From positions 248,001 through 312,000 of the forward strand of contig CAWGGX010000007.1 of NCBI GenBank assembly GCA_963822215.1: 64,000 nt of DNA. The letters are read 5' to 3'. The translations under genes were made by a program, and so were the position numbers. The notes under the pieces were generated by a model. It had not been told where the DNA came from, did no database searches, and worked only from the letters and a program-made list of their open reading frames with translations. Positions 1 to 13,948 of the stretch are shown piece by piece (the stretch's first letter is position 1; every line of letters starts with the position of its first letter). This DNA is from Roseiarcus sp963822215. GTDB lineage: Bacteria; Pseudomonadota; Alphaproteobacteria; Rhizobiales; Beijerinckiaceae.

Positions 1-457
1 GCGCGTCGCCGAGGAACGCATCGTCGTCTGCTCGGTCTGCGGCAATGTCGACACGCGCGACCCTTGCACGATCTGCGCCGACCCGGGCCGCGACGCCTCG
101 ACCATCGTGGTGGTCGAATCGGTCGGCGACCTCTGGGCGCTCGAACGCGCCGGCGCAATCCGGGCGCGCTACCACGTGCTCGGCGGCGTGCTGTCGCCGC
201 TCGACGGCGTCGGGCCGTCCGACATCGCGATAGAGCCGCTTGTCGCCCGCGTCGCCGCCGGGGGGGTGAGCGAGGTGATCCTCGCCGTCAACGCCACCGT
301 CGACGGCCAGACGACGGCGCATTACCTCATCGACTGCCTCGCCGGCTATCCGATCAAGGTGACGCGGCTCGCCCATGGCGTGCCGGTCGGCGGCGAGCTC
401 GACTATCTCGACGACGGCACGATCGCCGCGGCCATGCGCCAGCGGACAGCGTTCTAG
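1..457 (+). CDS. recR: Recombination mediator RecR, 3' part
   Basis: C-terminal ~150 residues of RecR, cut by the window start; reading frame starts at base 2. RecR works with RecF and RecO to load RecA at single-strand gaps. The visible part opens with the four-cysteine zinc finger (CSVCGNVD followed by CTIC) and continues into the Toprim domain (IVVVESVGDLWALE, then LGGVLSPLDGVGP). The gene ends at TAG 455-457 with the usual short tail after the Toprim fold. Nothing is unusual except the truncation by the window edge. Confidence 0.95.
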   Translation, partial: RVAEERIVVCSVCGNVDTRDPCTICADPGRDASTIVVVESVGDLWALERAGAIRARYHVLGGVLSPLDGVGPSDIAIEPLVARVAAGGVSEVILAVNATVDGQTTAHYLIDCLAGYPIKVTRLAHGVPVGGELDYLDDGTIAAAMRQRTAF

Positions 458-585
458 GGCAAGATGATTTTTGGACGAATCGCGCGGCGCCCTACCGTCC
501 GACCGCTCACAAGGGCCGCCCCCGGGTCTTCGCCTACGCGATTCACCCAAGTCGATCTCGTCGCGCGTCGTCCTTCTCCGCGAAG

Positions 586-727
586 CGGGGAAGGTGGCCC
601 GGAGGGCCGGATGGGGTGCGGAAAGCAGGGGATAGGTCGGCTAAGATTTAGGCCGGCGATGGTGCAATCCGACCCAAAGTGCGGCGGCGGCCCACACCCC
701 ATCCGGCGCTTCGCGCCACCTTCCCCG
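586..727. repeat. Pair of inverted REP-like palindromic units
   Basis: A 32-bp unit at 586-617 (GGAAGGTGGCCCGGAGGGCC core) recurs as its reverse complement at 696-727, differing only in the central loop-forming bases. Each unit is itself palindromic in its centre. This is the style of the intergenic palindromes common in Rhizobiales genomes. No convincing gene lies between recR and the P450 gene (458-1275); the open frames here run through these repeats. Confidence 0.6.
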
Positions 728-882
728 GCAGAGCTGGAGAAGGATAGCGGCGCGCGCTTCGAGATGTGTGAATGTCATAGGGTCTTCGCCCGGGGGGAGG
801 CTCTTCCACGCGCGGGGAAGGGGAATTCTGACCGCGCCTTACAACCCGACCGTGCCCGGTTTCGCGCCCCGTTTTCGGCCGC

Positions 883-1072
883 CTGATAATTCCCTGATCC
901 GCTCCGAAATCGCCTGATAATTCCCTGTTCCGGTCGTTTGAAATTCCCTGTTCCGCGCCCGCGCGCGCCTACAACCGGAGGATTGCAAATCAGGCAACGT
1001 CATGACATTGCGGGACTTTCTGGAACATGGCGCCGATTGCGGCGCAAAAAAATTCCCTGCTAGCAGGGAATT
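883..1072. repeat. Repeated AATTCCCTG motifs ending in a 22-bp palindrome
   Basis: The motif ATTCCCTG(A/T)TCCG occurs three times in the same orientation (883-900, 913-932, 940-955). A perfect 22-bp palindrome with the same arms is at 1051-1072. They precede the P450 gene. The pattern could be an intergenic repeat family or an operator array; the sequence does not say which. Confidence 0.45.
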
Positions 1073-1275
1073 CGGATTGTCGGCGGCGGACCGAGAGCGC
1101 GACGATTTTGGGCCGAACCCGCTTCCCGAGCGCGCAGCAGGTTCGGTTTTGCAAGGCGGATTGTCATGGGAACAGCGCGGCGGCCGTCGAAGGCCATAAA
1201 TGGTTCCTCTACCCCTGCCGAACCCGCGCGCGCCGCTTACATAAGACCCGCGGGCGTTGGCGAAGGCGGGTCTCG

Positions 1276-2706
1276 ATGGCGACGGCGGCGGCTTCCAGGC
1301 TTTTCGTTCCCCCCTATCCGAGACGGGCGACGAAGCCGCTCGGCACGCTCTCGACGATCCTGGCGCTCAGGCGCAACCCGATCGAGATCTGGAGCCAGGC
1401 GCATTTCGACCGCCCGATCCTGGTCGGCCGCTCGATCCTCGGCCTGCGCGCCGCCGCGCACGATCCAGCGGCGGTCAGGCGGGTCTTCCTCGACAACGCC
1501 GCCAACTACCGCAAGGACGCTCTGCAGCTCAAGATTCTGAGCCCGGGCCTCGGCGCCGGACTGGTGACGGCGGACGGCGAATCCTGGCGCCTGCAGCGCC
1601 GGTCGCTCGCGCCGCTCTTTTCGCCCCGGCAGGTCGGCGAGTTCGCGCCGGCGATGCAGCGCGTATCCGCCGCGGCCGTCGAACGCCTCGGCCGCCGGCG
1701 CGACGGGGCGGTCGCCGACGTCGGCGAGCTGATGTCCCGCGTTGCGCTCGAGGTCCTCGAGCAGACGCTGTTCTCGCAGGGGTTGGGCCGGGAGGCGAGC
1801 GCGTTCCAGCAGGCGGTGACGGCCTATTTCGACAGTTTTGGCCGCCTCGATCCGCTCGATCTCCTTGGCGCGCCGGCTTTCCTGCCGCGGCTGGGCCGGC
1901 TGCGCGGCCGGCCGGCGCTGAATTTCTTCGACTCGGTGGTCGACACGATCATCGACAGGCGCAAAAGCTTGCTGGACGCGGGCGCAGCCGCCCCACGCGA
2001 CCTCCTGACGCTCTTGCTCGAGGCCAGGGACCCGGAGACGGGCCGCGGCCTGCCAGACGCCGATATCCGCGCCAATATCGTGACCTTCATCTTTGCGGGA
2101 CACGAAACGACCGCCAACGGGCTGACCTGGACGCTCTACCTTCTCTCGCAGGCGGCGGACTGGCGCGAGCGCGCCGAGGAGGAGGCGAACCGGGTGTTCG
2201 ATCCGGCGCGTCCGTCGTCATTCGAGGATTGCGAGACCTTGCGCGCCGTTTTCGAGGAGGCGCTGCGGCTCTATCCGCCGGCCGCGATGTTGAGCCGTGA
2301 GGCGATCGCGGACGACGAGATTCTGGGCGTTCCGATCCCCGCGGGCACCGTAGTGTCGATTTCGCCGTACGTGCTTCACCGGCGGCCAAACCTGTGGATA
2401 AATCCGGACGCATTTGATCCGTCACGGTTTCTTGGGCCTAACCGCGATCGCATCGACCGCTTCGCCTACATCCCGTTCGGCGTCGGCCCGCGGGTCTGCA
2501 TCGGCATGCCGTTCTCCTTGCAGGAGGCGATCATCGTCCTCGCTAACCTCTTGCGCGCGTTTCGTTTCGAACTGATGGAAGGGCAGGAGATAGCGCCTCA
2601 GCAGCGGATCACCTTGCGGCCGCGAAGAGGCATGAGGATGCATGTGAAGCGGCGCGAATCGCCAAGGGAAACCTCAGCTGAAAATTTCTTCGTGAAGTTC
2701 CGTTGA
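1276..2706 (+). CDS. Cytochrome P450
   Basis: 476-residue haem-thiolate monooxygenase; substrate unknown. The three P450 signatures are all present: the I-helix oxygen-binding motif AGHETT at about residues 274-279, the K-helix ExxR (EALR, residues 328-331), and the haem-ligand loop FGVGPRVCIG with the proximal cysteine at about residue 408. There is no N-terminal membrane anchor, so it should be a soluble bacterial-type enzyme needing separate redox partners. The frame is open upstream to 1027, but I chose ATG 1276 because the protein aligns with the family from here, GGCGGG lies just upstream, and the extension runs through the intergenic repeats. No ferredoxin or reductase gene is adjacent. 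The stop overlaps the -35 of the rRNA promoter. Confidence 0.92.
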   Translation: MATAAASRLFVPPYPRRATKPLGTLSTILALRRNPIEIWSQAHFDRPILVGRSILGLRAAAHDPAAVRRVFLDNAANYRKDALQLKILSPGLGAGLVTADGESWRLQRRSLAPLFSPRQVGEFAPAMQRVSAAAVERLGRRRDGAVADVGELMSRVALEVLEQTLFSQGLGREASAFQQAVTAYFDSFGRLDPLDLLGAPAFLPRLGRLRGRPALNFFDSVVDTIIDRRKSLLDAGAAAPRDLLTLLLEARDPETGRGLPDADIRANIVTFIFAGHETTANGLTWTLYLLSQAADWRERAEEEANRVFDPARPSSFEDCETLRAVFEEALRLYPPAAMLSREAIADDEILGVPIPAGTVVSISPYVLHRRPNLWINPDAFDPSRFLGPNRDRIDRFAYIPFGVGPRVCIGMPFSLQEAIIVLANLLRAFRFELMEGQEIAPQQRITLRPRRGMRMHVKRRESPRETSAENFFVKFR

Positions 2707-2731
2707 CAGCCAGACGGGACCCCTCTATATC
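2703..2731 (+). promoter_or_regulatory. Probable rRNA operon promoter
   Basis: TTGACA at 2703-2708 and TATATC at 2726-2731 are separated by exactly 17 bp, an almost ideal sigma-70 promoter about 550 bp upstream of the 16S gene. A second TTGACA at 2965-2970 has no good -10 partner. The -35 box overlaps the last codons of the P450 gene. Confidence 0.65.
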
Positions 2732-3282
2732 CCGACCACCGACGACGCGGCGCGCTTAACGGAGCGCCCGACGGCGTCGGTTTCGGGAACCTCCTGAGTT
2801 CGCTCCTCCCTACTGAGAGGTGGGGATGGAGAACTTTCGGTCGTTCCTGTTTCGCGTCAGCGGAGCATAGGTTGAGGGTTTCGGGTTCGAGCGGATCCCG
2901 GCGGGCGGTTTGCCTCCGGGGCTTGCGCAGGGTCCGCAGGATCGGGGTTCCGGTCCGACGCTGTTTGACAATTTCATCGGAAGGAAGAGAGACGTGGGCG
3001 GCGGTGTCCTTGCGTCTGGAGTTTTTTCTGTTGGTTTGGGGTTTGGCTTTCGGGCTGGGTCTTGGGCTGGCGGGGGGAGCGCCAGAGAAGGTACGTAACG
3101 ACGGTCACGTTTCTAAACACCATCGCGTTTTTCATGTGGTTTGGGTCTTGGGACGTCGCGAGACGGTCCTTTGGTCTGGCGGCCATTTGAGGCGCGAAGT
3201 GTTGGAAACTCGTCAAGAGTAGCGATGGGCGTCGAGAGACGTTCACGCCAGAGTGACCAGTCGGGATTGAGATCTTCAAGTT
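2732..3282 (+). other. rRNA operon leader, no gene
   Basis: About 550 bases between the promoter and the 16S 5' end with no credible coding frame. As in other rrn operons it should hold antitermination and processing signals, but I cannot point to a clear boxA. Confidence 0.5.
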
Positions 3283-4766
<1,484 letters not shown>

Positions 4767-5018
4767 GGATTATGGACCTCATCAACTTAGTCTTCGGATT
4801 GGCCCTCTTGGGGTTCGCCCGACGACGGTTTGTCGTCCGTTCAGAATCAAGCGGCTTTGTCAAAGGCCGCATTTGCGGGACATGCGCCGCCTTCGTCTCT
4901 CTTTCTTCATCAGGATTAGGATAGGGAAGACGCGCGGCGTTTTTGGGCTTTGTGGGCCCATCAAGCGCGGATATCGGGCCCTCCGAGGGCGCGGACAGCG
5001 TAAAAAAGTCTTTCGACC

Positions 5019-5095
5019 GGGCTTGTAGCTCAGTTGGTTAGAGCGCGCGCTTGATAAGCGTGAGGTCGGAGGTTCAAGTCCTCCCAGGCCCACCA
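5019..5095 (+). tRNA. tRNA-Ile (GAT)
   Basis: 77-nt cloverleaf in the 16S-23S spacer. The acceptor arm GGGCTTG pairs with CAGGCCC, the anticodon loop is TTGATAA (anticodon GAT), the T arm is GGTTCAAGTCC and CCA is encoded. Confidence 0.97.
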
Positions 5096-5099
5096 TTTG

Positions 5100-5178
5100 G
5101 GCAGTCGGCAAATAGCCGGTCGGCAGTCGGTTGTTTTCCGCTGCAGGCTCTGCTGCCCAATCCCGACTGCCGACTGCC
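5100..5178. repeat. Inverted repeats between tRNA-Ile and tRNA-Ala
   Basis: GGCAGTCGG occurs at 5100-5108 and 5122-5130 and its complement CCGACTGCC twice at 5163-5178. These can fold into a stem between the two spacer tRNAs, and a similar CAGTCGGCAATAGG repeat recurs before tRNA-fMet near 8963. Likely a processing stem or a mobile intergenic repeat. Confidence 0.5.
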
Positions 5179-5186
5179 TTCAAAAA

Positions 5187-5262
5187 GGGGCCATAGCTCA
5201 GTTGGGAGAGCGCGTGCTTTGCAAGCATGAGGTCGTCGGTTCGATCCCGTCTGGCTCCACCA
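5187..5262 (+). tRNA. tRNA-Ala (TGC)
   Basis: 76-nt cloverleaf in the 16S-23S spacer. GGGGCCA pairs with TGGCTCC, the anticodon loop is TTTGCAA (anticodon TGC) and CCA is encoded. Confidence 0.97.
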
Positions 5263-5701
5263 GTTTTGTGGCGGGAGCGGCGGATTGAGCTTTCGGGCCG
5301 GCGAAGAGATCCTGATCCTTTCGATGAGATTTATCAGTTCCGTTCTCTTTGAGGGACGCGAGCGGCGTCGAGCCGCGGCGTTTGCCTGCGAGGGAGCGGC
5401 GTTGGAAGGTTCGGTTCCCTTCGGAGCTGGCCTTTCGATATCTGACATTGTGAAGAGGAAGCGCATTCGGTCGAGGGCCGGGTAGGGCGAAACAAGAGTT
5501 GGGCAGGCCGTGAGGCCAGGGCCTGGCTGGCGTTTGGCTCTCAAATCCGACCCTCCGAGCAACCAGTCGTGGGTCCTTTGGCTGACCGCCAGGATCCCCG
5601 GATGCGTTTGAAGCAAAACTGGTCTTTTCGCGCCAGAGAGCGTTTGCCTCCGATTTGCCGATCGGGGGACCCCTAAAACAAACGCGCTTTGGCGATGAGA
5701 G

Positions 5702-8593
<2,892 letters not shown>

Positions 8594-8620
8594 CTCTCGT
8601 CGCCAAGGCGCGCGCCAGAC

Positions 8621-8766
8621 GACGGACGACAGAGGACGGATAGTCCTTCTGTCCTTCGTATCCATCGTCAGACAGCGTCAAGAACCAGTTTTGCTTCTGT
8701 CAGACGACAGACGTCGGACAACAGACGACGGAGGGGCTCAGGCTTTTCCGTCCTCTGTCGTCCGTC
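8621..8766. repeat. Long inverted repeat in the 23S-5S spacer
   Basis: Twenty bases at 8621-8640 (GACGGACGACAGAGGACGGA) are the exact reverse complement of 8747-8766, with shorter related copies (GACGACAGACGTCGG, ACAGACGACGG) between them. The fold would place a long double-stranded stem around the spacer, a plausible RNase III processing stem, or it may be a repeat of the intergenic-mosaic kind. Confidence 0.6.
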
Positions 8767-8792
8767 CTCCGCCGTCCGAACCGTCCTTTGCC

Positions 8793-8910
8793 GGCCTGGT
8801 GGCTCTTGCAAGGCGATCAGACCCGATCCCATCCCGAACTCGGCCGTCAAACGCCTTCGCGCCAATGGTACTCTGTCTCAAGACATGGGAGAGTAGGTCG
8901 TCGCCAGGCC
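8793..8910 (+). rRNA. rrf: 5S ribosomal RNA
   Basis: About 118 nt. The terminal helix is GGCCTGG (8793-8799) with CCAGGCC (8904-8910). The conserved CCGATCCCATCCCGAACTCGG block and the GGGAGAGTAGGTCG block are present. Confidence 0.95.
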
Positions 8911-9019
8911 TGCAAAGGACGGAAAGCCAACGCTTCAAATACCCTTCCTCTTCAACAATAGGGCAGTCGGCAATAGGCAGTCGATTGCCTGCTGCCTATT
9001 CCCTACCAATCCCCTCTGC

Positions 9020-9096
<77 letters not shown>

Positions 9097-9130
9097 AATT
9101 AAGCGAATAAAAACAATCAACTCACACCGC

Positions 9131-9158
9131 GCCCCGAGAAATCGGGGCATTTTTTTTG
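9131..9158 (+). terminator. Rho-independent terminator of the rrn operon
   Basis: GCCCCGA, a short loop, TCGGGGC, then a run of T (9150-9157): a textbook intrinsic terminator 35 bases after tRNA-fMet. Confidence 0.93.
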
Positions 9159-9233
9159 ATTTTTCGCGACGGATCCGCGACAGTCCGCCATCCGATTCCC
9201 AGTAAGCGTGATCCGACGACCGCGCGGGGCTGA

Positions 9234-10319
9234 TCAGGCGGCCTTGGCCTGGGCTGGGGTCGGAGACCAGTTCCGGGGCAGTAGTTCGTCGACCCGATTG
9301 ATTGGATGATCGGCGATGCGTCCGATGACGTCGGCGAGCCAAGCCTCGGGATCGAGGTGATTGAGGCGAGCGGTCTCGATGAGCGTGTACATGATGGCGG
9401 CTCGGCGGCCGCCTTCGTCGGAGCCGGCGAAGAGATAGTTCTTGCGCCCGAGGGCGAGCGGGCGGATGGCGCGTTCGGCGGCGTTGTTGGTCATTTCGAG
9501 CCGGCCGTCGTCGACGAAGCGGGTGAGAGCGGTCCAGCGCGAGGTCGCGTAGCGGATGGCGCCGGCGAGCGAGCTCTTGCCGCTGATCTTGGTCAGCGTT
9601 GCATCGAGGAAGGCTTTGAGTTCGGCCAGAATCGGCGCTGCCGGGCTTCCCGGCGCTTGGCCGGACTGCGCCCGCGAATGTCGGCCTCGACGGCGAACAG
9701 TCGGGCGATTCTTTCCAGCGCCTCGCGCGCAGCGGACGAGCCTGTCTCGACGAAAACGTCGTAGATTTTGCGCCGCGCATGGGCCCAACAGGCGACTCCG
9801 GTCAAGCGAGGAACGCCGGTCTCCGGCTCGGGTTTGTAAAGATCGGCGAAGCCGGCGTAGCCGTCGGCGTGGAGGAAGCCTCGACAGCCGGCGAGCAGCG
9901 CCCGCGCATGCTCCGCCTTGCGGTCGGGCGAGTAGCGATAGAAGGCGGCGGGCCGCGTTGTCGCGCCGAACGGACGCTCGTCGCGCACCACGGTCCATAG
10001 TCGGCCGGTCTTGGTCTTGCCTTTGCCGGGATCGAGCGCGGGGACCGGCGTGTCGTCGGCGTGCAGCGCGAGGCCGGCGCGAACATCGCGCTCGATCCTC
10101 TCGCTCAAGGGTTCGAGCAGTCTGGCGAGACGGCCGATCCAGCCCGCCATGACCGAACGATCGATCTCAACGCCGCTGCGGGCGTAGATGTCGGCCTGAC
10201 GATGCAGCGGCAGATGATCGCAGAACTTCGACACGACGACATGGGCGAGCAGCGCCGGACCCGCCAAGCGGCGCAGATCGTCGGGATCGCGAGGCGAATC
10301 AGGCGTCGACGTCGACATG
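9234..10319 (-). pseudogene. tnpC: IS66 transposase TnpC, N-truncated and frameshifted
   Basis: The IS66 DDE transposase core is readable in two frames. From ATG 10319 one frame gives the central domain (ADIYARSGVEIDRS, LHADDTPVPAL, GFLHADGYAGF) down to about 9640. A second frame then supplies the C-terminal part (ILAELKAFLDATLTK, NNAAERAIRPLALGRKN) and ends at 9234. A one-base frameshift near 9640 separates them. The usual N-terminal ~150-180 residues (leucine zipper and zinc-finger region) are absent; only about 80 bases separate this segment from tnpB, so a deletion removed them. Confidence 0.88.
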
Positions 10320-10398
10320 ACGACGCCTACTACAATCGCGCCTCCGGCGCAGCCGCAATCTCTCGGAGCCGCCTGATTTTTATGGCGACTCGCGGCGC

Positions 10399-10755
10399 TC
10401 AAGCGATCCGCGGGCGCTCCGTCCGCGGCGGCGCGACCGTGCGGCGCCAGTCGATGCCTTCCAGCAACAGAGCCAGTTGCGCCCCCGTCAATTGCAGCGC
10501 GCCTTCGACGATCGGCGGCCAGACGAACTTGCTCTTCTCCAGCCGCTTGGCGAACAGGCACAGGCCGGAGCCGTCCCAGGTCAAAATCTTCACGTAGTCG
10601 CCGCGCTTGCCGCGGAAGACGAAGGCTGCGCCCGAATAAGGATCGGCGGCGAGAACCCGCGCTACGTCCGCCGACAGCCCGTCGAAGCCGCGCCGCATGT
10701 CGACGGGTTGGCATGCGAGGTAGACTTTGACGCCAGGCGCCACGTGCAGCATCAC
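10399..10755 (-). CDS. tnpB: IS66 accessory protein TnpB
   Basis: 118-residue protein typical of IS66 orf2 (YLACQPVDMRRGFDGLSADV, FVFRGKRGDYVKILTWDG, GLCLFAKRLEKSKF). Full length, GTG start at 10755 overlapping the tnpA stop, as in functional IS66 copies. Needed with TnpA and TnpC for transposition, but both partners are broken here. Confidence 0.92.
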   Translation of the reverse strand: MMLHVAPGVKVYLACQPVDMRRGFDGLSADVARVLAADPYSGAAFVFRGKRGDYVKILTWDGSGLCLFAKRLEKSKFVWPPIVEGALQLTGAQLALLLEGIDWRRTVAPPRTERPRIA

Positions 10756-11252
10756 AGACCGCTCAGCGTCGAAAGCACGAGACGCAGGACCTCGCCGTCG
10801 ACGCCTTCTTCGATACGAACTTGCGCGCCGTTGGGAAGGCGAACCTCCATCGCCCCAAGCCGCGCCGCGCTCGGCAGGTCATGCCGCAAACCTGGCGCGC
10901 CTTCCAGATCGGCCCGAGTCGGCGTCGGCGCCCCCCGCTGCTCCGCGACAAGGCGGATCGGAACAAACCTCGGGGTTTCGCTCGCCTCCCGCGACGAGCT
11001 TGTCGCCGCCGACGCCCCGTTGCCCGCACCGGAGCCCCGATCCGGCCAACCTTCCCGCGAACGGCGGATTCATTCGAAGACCAGGTTCGCGTTGACGCCA
11101 TTCGCGCGCGCCACGCCCGCAACCGACGCGCGTGGCCTCAGAGAAGCCTCGACGATCCGCTGACGCTCCGCCACGCTCCAGGACCGCCGCTTCCTCCGCG
11201 CGCCGCCTTGAACGCCAAGACCAGTCCCATCTGATACCGCTGTGGTCGTCAT
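10752..11252 (-). pseudogene. tnpA: IS66 TnpA with an internal stop
   Basis: IS66 orf1, the small helix-turn-helix protein (RRKRRSWSVAERQRIVEASL, VARANGVNANLVFE). The frame stays open from ATG 11252 to TGA 10752 except for one TGA at 11070-11072, exactly where family members have tryptophan (NLVFEW). The downstream part (GAMEVRLPNGAQVRIEEGVDG) is still in the same frame. This is a single nonsense change, not a frameshift. Confidence 0.82.
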
Positions 11253-11344
11253 CAGCTGTCCACCAAATCGCAAGTGGACACTTAACCCATGCCAACAGCA
11301 TCTCGTAAGGCGGCCATCACATCACGCTTGCGATCTTGGAGAGG

Positions 11345-11870
11345 AGACGACGCTGTTCGTGCCGCTCGACGCCGACGGGCCAACGCCAGCGGAAGAACTC
11401 TTGCCGCGACTGTGGCTCTTGGCTCCGCTCGAACTCTTGGCTCCGCTCGAAGAGACGCTGCGCACGGGCTGGCTGATGAACGGAATGCACTTTCGTGTCG
11501 ATCCGGGACGTGAACGCTTGGCTGGTACCGAGGAAGAGCGGAAGGCGTTGTTCGAACCGTGCCTATCCGGTTAACGCCCACAGCCCCTAGATGTAGGATG
11601 CGTCCACGTGCAGAGCGATCTGGCCGCAATATGGCCAGACAAAGCCGACAGGCCAACGCGCGCGATCAAGATAGGCAGCATATGCCGCGTCATACGGAAA
11701 AAGCTCATGAAACTCTGGGACTGACTGGGGAAACCCAGATCGTCGCTCTGGCGGATTTCCATGGCCGGTTTGATAACCATCACCAGCCCTGGTGGGTGTG
11801 GGCGTTAACCGGACAGGCACGGTTCGAACGCCTCGGCGCAGCACTTGGCGGGCGGCTCGTGGCGCTTTAA
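11345..11870 (+). pseudogene. 3' end of an unknown gene, split by a MITE
   Basis: A frame reading ETTLFVPLDADGPTPAEELL, ETLRTGWLMNGMHFRVDPG and EEERKALFE runs to the MITE at 11558. Taking the MITE and one 8-bp target copy out, the same frame continues as RLGAALGGRLVAL and stops at TAA 11868-11870, three bases before the next ATG. That spacing suggests an operon with the next gene. The 5' part is lost at the IS66 boundary. I do not recognise the family; the remaining ~80 residues have no motif I can assign. Confidence 0.55.
11558..11821. mobile_element. IS1595-derived MITE, 264 bp
   Basis: The element has 25-bp terminal inverted repeats (CGTGCCTATCCGGTTAACGC ... and its complement ending at 11821, one mismatch). 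It is flanked on both sides by GTTCGAAC (11550-11557 and 11822-11829), an 8-bp target duplication. Inside, on the minus strand, are the first residues of an IS1595 transposase (SVPEFHELFPYDAAYAAYLD, ARWPVGFVWPYCG). So it is an internally deleted IS1595 that keeps both ends but no functional transposase. Removing it restores the reading frame of the host gene. Confidence 0.8.
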
Positions 11871-11873
11871 GAT

Positions 11874-13789
11874 ATGATTCGCAAGGACTGGGCAAGCTTT
11901 GCTGCTGCAGCTTCTTTAGCTGATCTCAACCGAGCGGCCGGAGGGGACCTATTCCTCAGGCAACTTGCCAAATTTTTCGCGCTAGATTTCCGTGATCCGA
12001 TTGCGAGCTGCCTGCACGGAGGGAAGCACGGTTTAGGTCGGCTCGTCACCGATAGGCCAGCCCTTCCGACAGACCTGCCACCATCCTTTGCCCCCTTCTT
12101 GAGCGTAGCCGATGTAAAGTACGAACTCACCGGCGCTCTCACGGATCAGCGCCTTCTTACCCGGTTGACTGGGTGGAAAGCGATAGCGCTGATTGGCTAC
12201 GCCAGTGTCAGTGCAGAAGCTGCTGGACGCATCGGAGCGCTTGGATACGGAAGGCCGCAGCCTTTCGGCATCGCGGATATCCTGCACCATGAGATAGGTT
12301 TGGAGCGCCGACTTGATCCATCGCTCGCGAAACGCCTCGGGCGGACACTGACCGAGGAGCAGTTCCAGCGGCTCGAGCAACGCGATCAGAACAGCGTTCT
12401 TAAACTCTTGGCTTCCGCAAAGTTCCTCATGATGGACGGCGCGTGGAGGAACGCGGCCATGCCCCCACGTGCTGCCGAGGATGCTGACGAGGGGGAGCAG
12501 CGCATTCTCGCTTTCGCGCCGGATCAGATCGTGGCGAATTCCGACTACCGAGGCCCAGCCCTCGGGCTCTACCGGCTTGCGCGCCGGCAGAGCGGTTTCC
12601 AGCAATCTGTCCAGGAATTTGCGGGTTGGGCGGCTTCGGAAAGCAGCTTCGATCGACAGAAAGCCACCCTTCTCTATGTACTCGATGGACGTCATGGCAG
12701 TTTATTTGGGACGAAACTAGCGGATCGACGACCAAGTTGGCTGCCCGAAACCCCTGAGGGTCTGCGCGACACGCCGCTTGTGCTCGATTTACCGCGAGTT
12801 GAACTAGCAAATCTCCTCAGCATTCTCTACCCCAGAGAAAATGCAACAATTTGGGAAGCAAAACTTCCCTTACCGACGATATCCACGCCCGGGGTTGACC
12901 CTGCTGACTTTGTTGAGCAAGCGTATGACTGGTGGGTAAAAGTCCATCAGAAAGAACGTCAGCGACACGACCAGACCGCCTATCCAGATGACTTTCGGCC
13001 GAGCATCTTGCGCGAAGTGGAGGCCGCCGACAACCGCGAAGGCTGGTTCACGTTCTTCGCGCTCGGCATTTTCCGCGCAATTAGACGCGCCCACGTAGGC
13101 GCGCACCGCAATTTGATCGCTGCGGCGATGCAGAAGGGTTGGTCGGCGGAGATGTCGTCGGCGCGCCTGCCTGACAATCCTCGGCCATCGATTAGCCGAC
13201 TTGAGGATTTCGCCCGCGCCGATGCGTGGCGGATCGATTATCCACAATGGCGGAGAGCGCTTGCAGACCTCTACGTCTTCGCTCGCTGGCTACCGGAATA
13301 TGTGGACGCGTTTCGAAATCTGCCGACGCTGATCCGGCAGAATGGAAACATTGCGCTGTCCGATGCCTGGCGGCTCAGCGCGTCGCCACTCTGGCAGCGG
13401 CGCGGCCTTGAAGGTGCACCACTGACGCAAAGTCTCGGGCCGGGCACGAATTGGTTAATTCGCGAAGCTATTCGCCGCAGGCTTTGGCCGGAAAGCGATG
13501 CGCTCCCTTTGTTCCCGTACGGCTGGGCCGCCACGGCTCGGTTGCGGAGGCTATTTGTAGAGGATTTGAGGTTCTCGCTTGGCGACAAGGCCGACATGGA
13601 CCTCGCTCCCGTCATCTTCGACTTTGTGCGGAATCACCTCACGGATGGGGCAGCCGTTCTGCGTGATCTCGACTTGCCGCTGCAGACATTGGCAGAGGGG
13701 CAGTTCAGCTTTTCCGCATGTGGGGGCAGGAGCAAACGTCGGACGATTATTCGCAGGATGATTTGGTAGACGCCGAGGGGATCGAATGA
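11874..13789 (+). pseudogene. Unknown ~640-residue protein, frameshifted near its 3' end
   Basis: The frame from ATG 11874 is open for about 615 codons; I do not recognise the family. The composition is that of a soluble protein with no membrane segment, signal peptide or nucleotide-binding loop. Near 13715 the frame drifts: the continuing frame gives an odd basic tail and stops at 13769. The frame one base over reads RMWGQEQTSDDYSQDDLVDA and stops at TGA 13787-13789, which overlaps the next start codon as ATGA. I infer a one-base indel around 13710-13718 and place the true end at 13789. The tight coupling to a helicase-like gene suggests one system. A truncated but folded protein could still be made. 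Confidence 0.55.
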
Positions 13790-13948
13790 CCGCATTCCAA
13801 AAGGATCAAGCCGTACGACATCGACTTCATGGCGAAGACCGTGTTGTCGCAAATCTTGGCGAGACGGTGGTGGTCCGTTTTGGCGCCGATCTGCAGCAGG
13901 TCGAGGCGACAGAACTGGAACGCGTACGGTCCCTGGGCGACTCCCTAG

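Larger units (their letters stand above)
9202..11280 (-). mobile_element. IS66-family element, decayed
   Basis: The three-gene tnpA-tnpB-tnpC layout of IS66 lies on the minus strand. One end is marked by GTAAGCG at 9202-9208, the typical IS66 terminus. The other end (expected CGCTTAC upstream of tnpA) is missing; instead the sequence changes around a small palindrome at 11257-11280 (TGTCCAC/GTGGACA). tnpA has a stop codon, and tnpC has lost its N-terminal part and is frameshifted, so the copy is dead. Only tnpB is intact. Confidence 0.85.
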
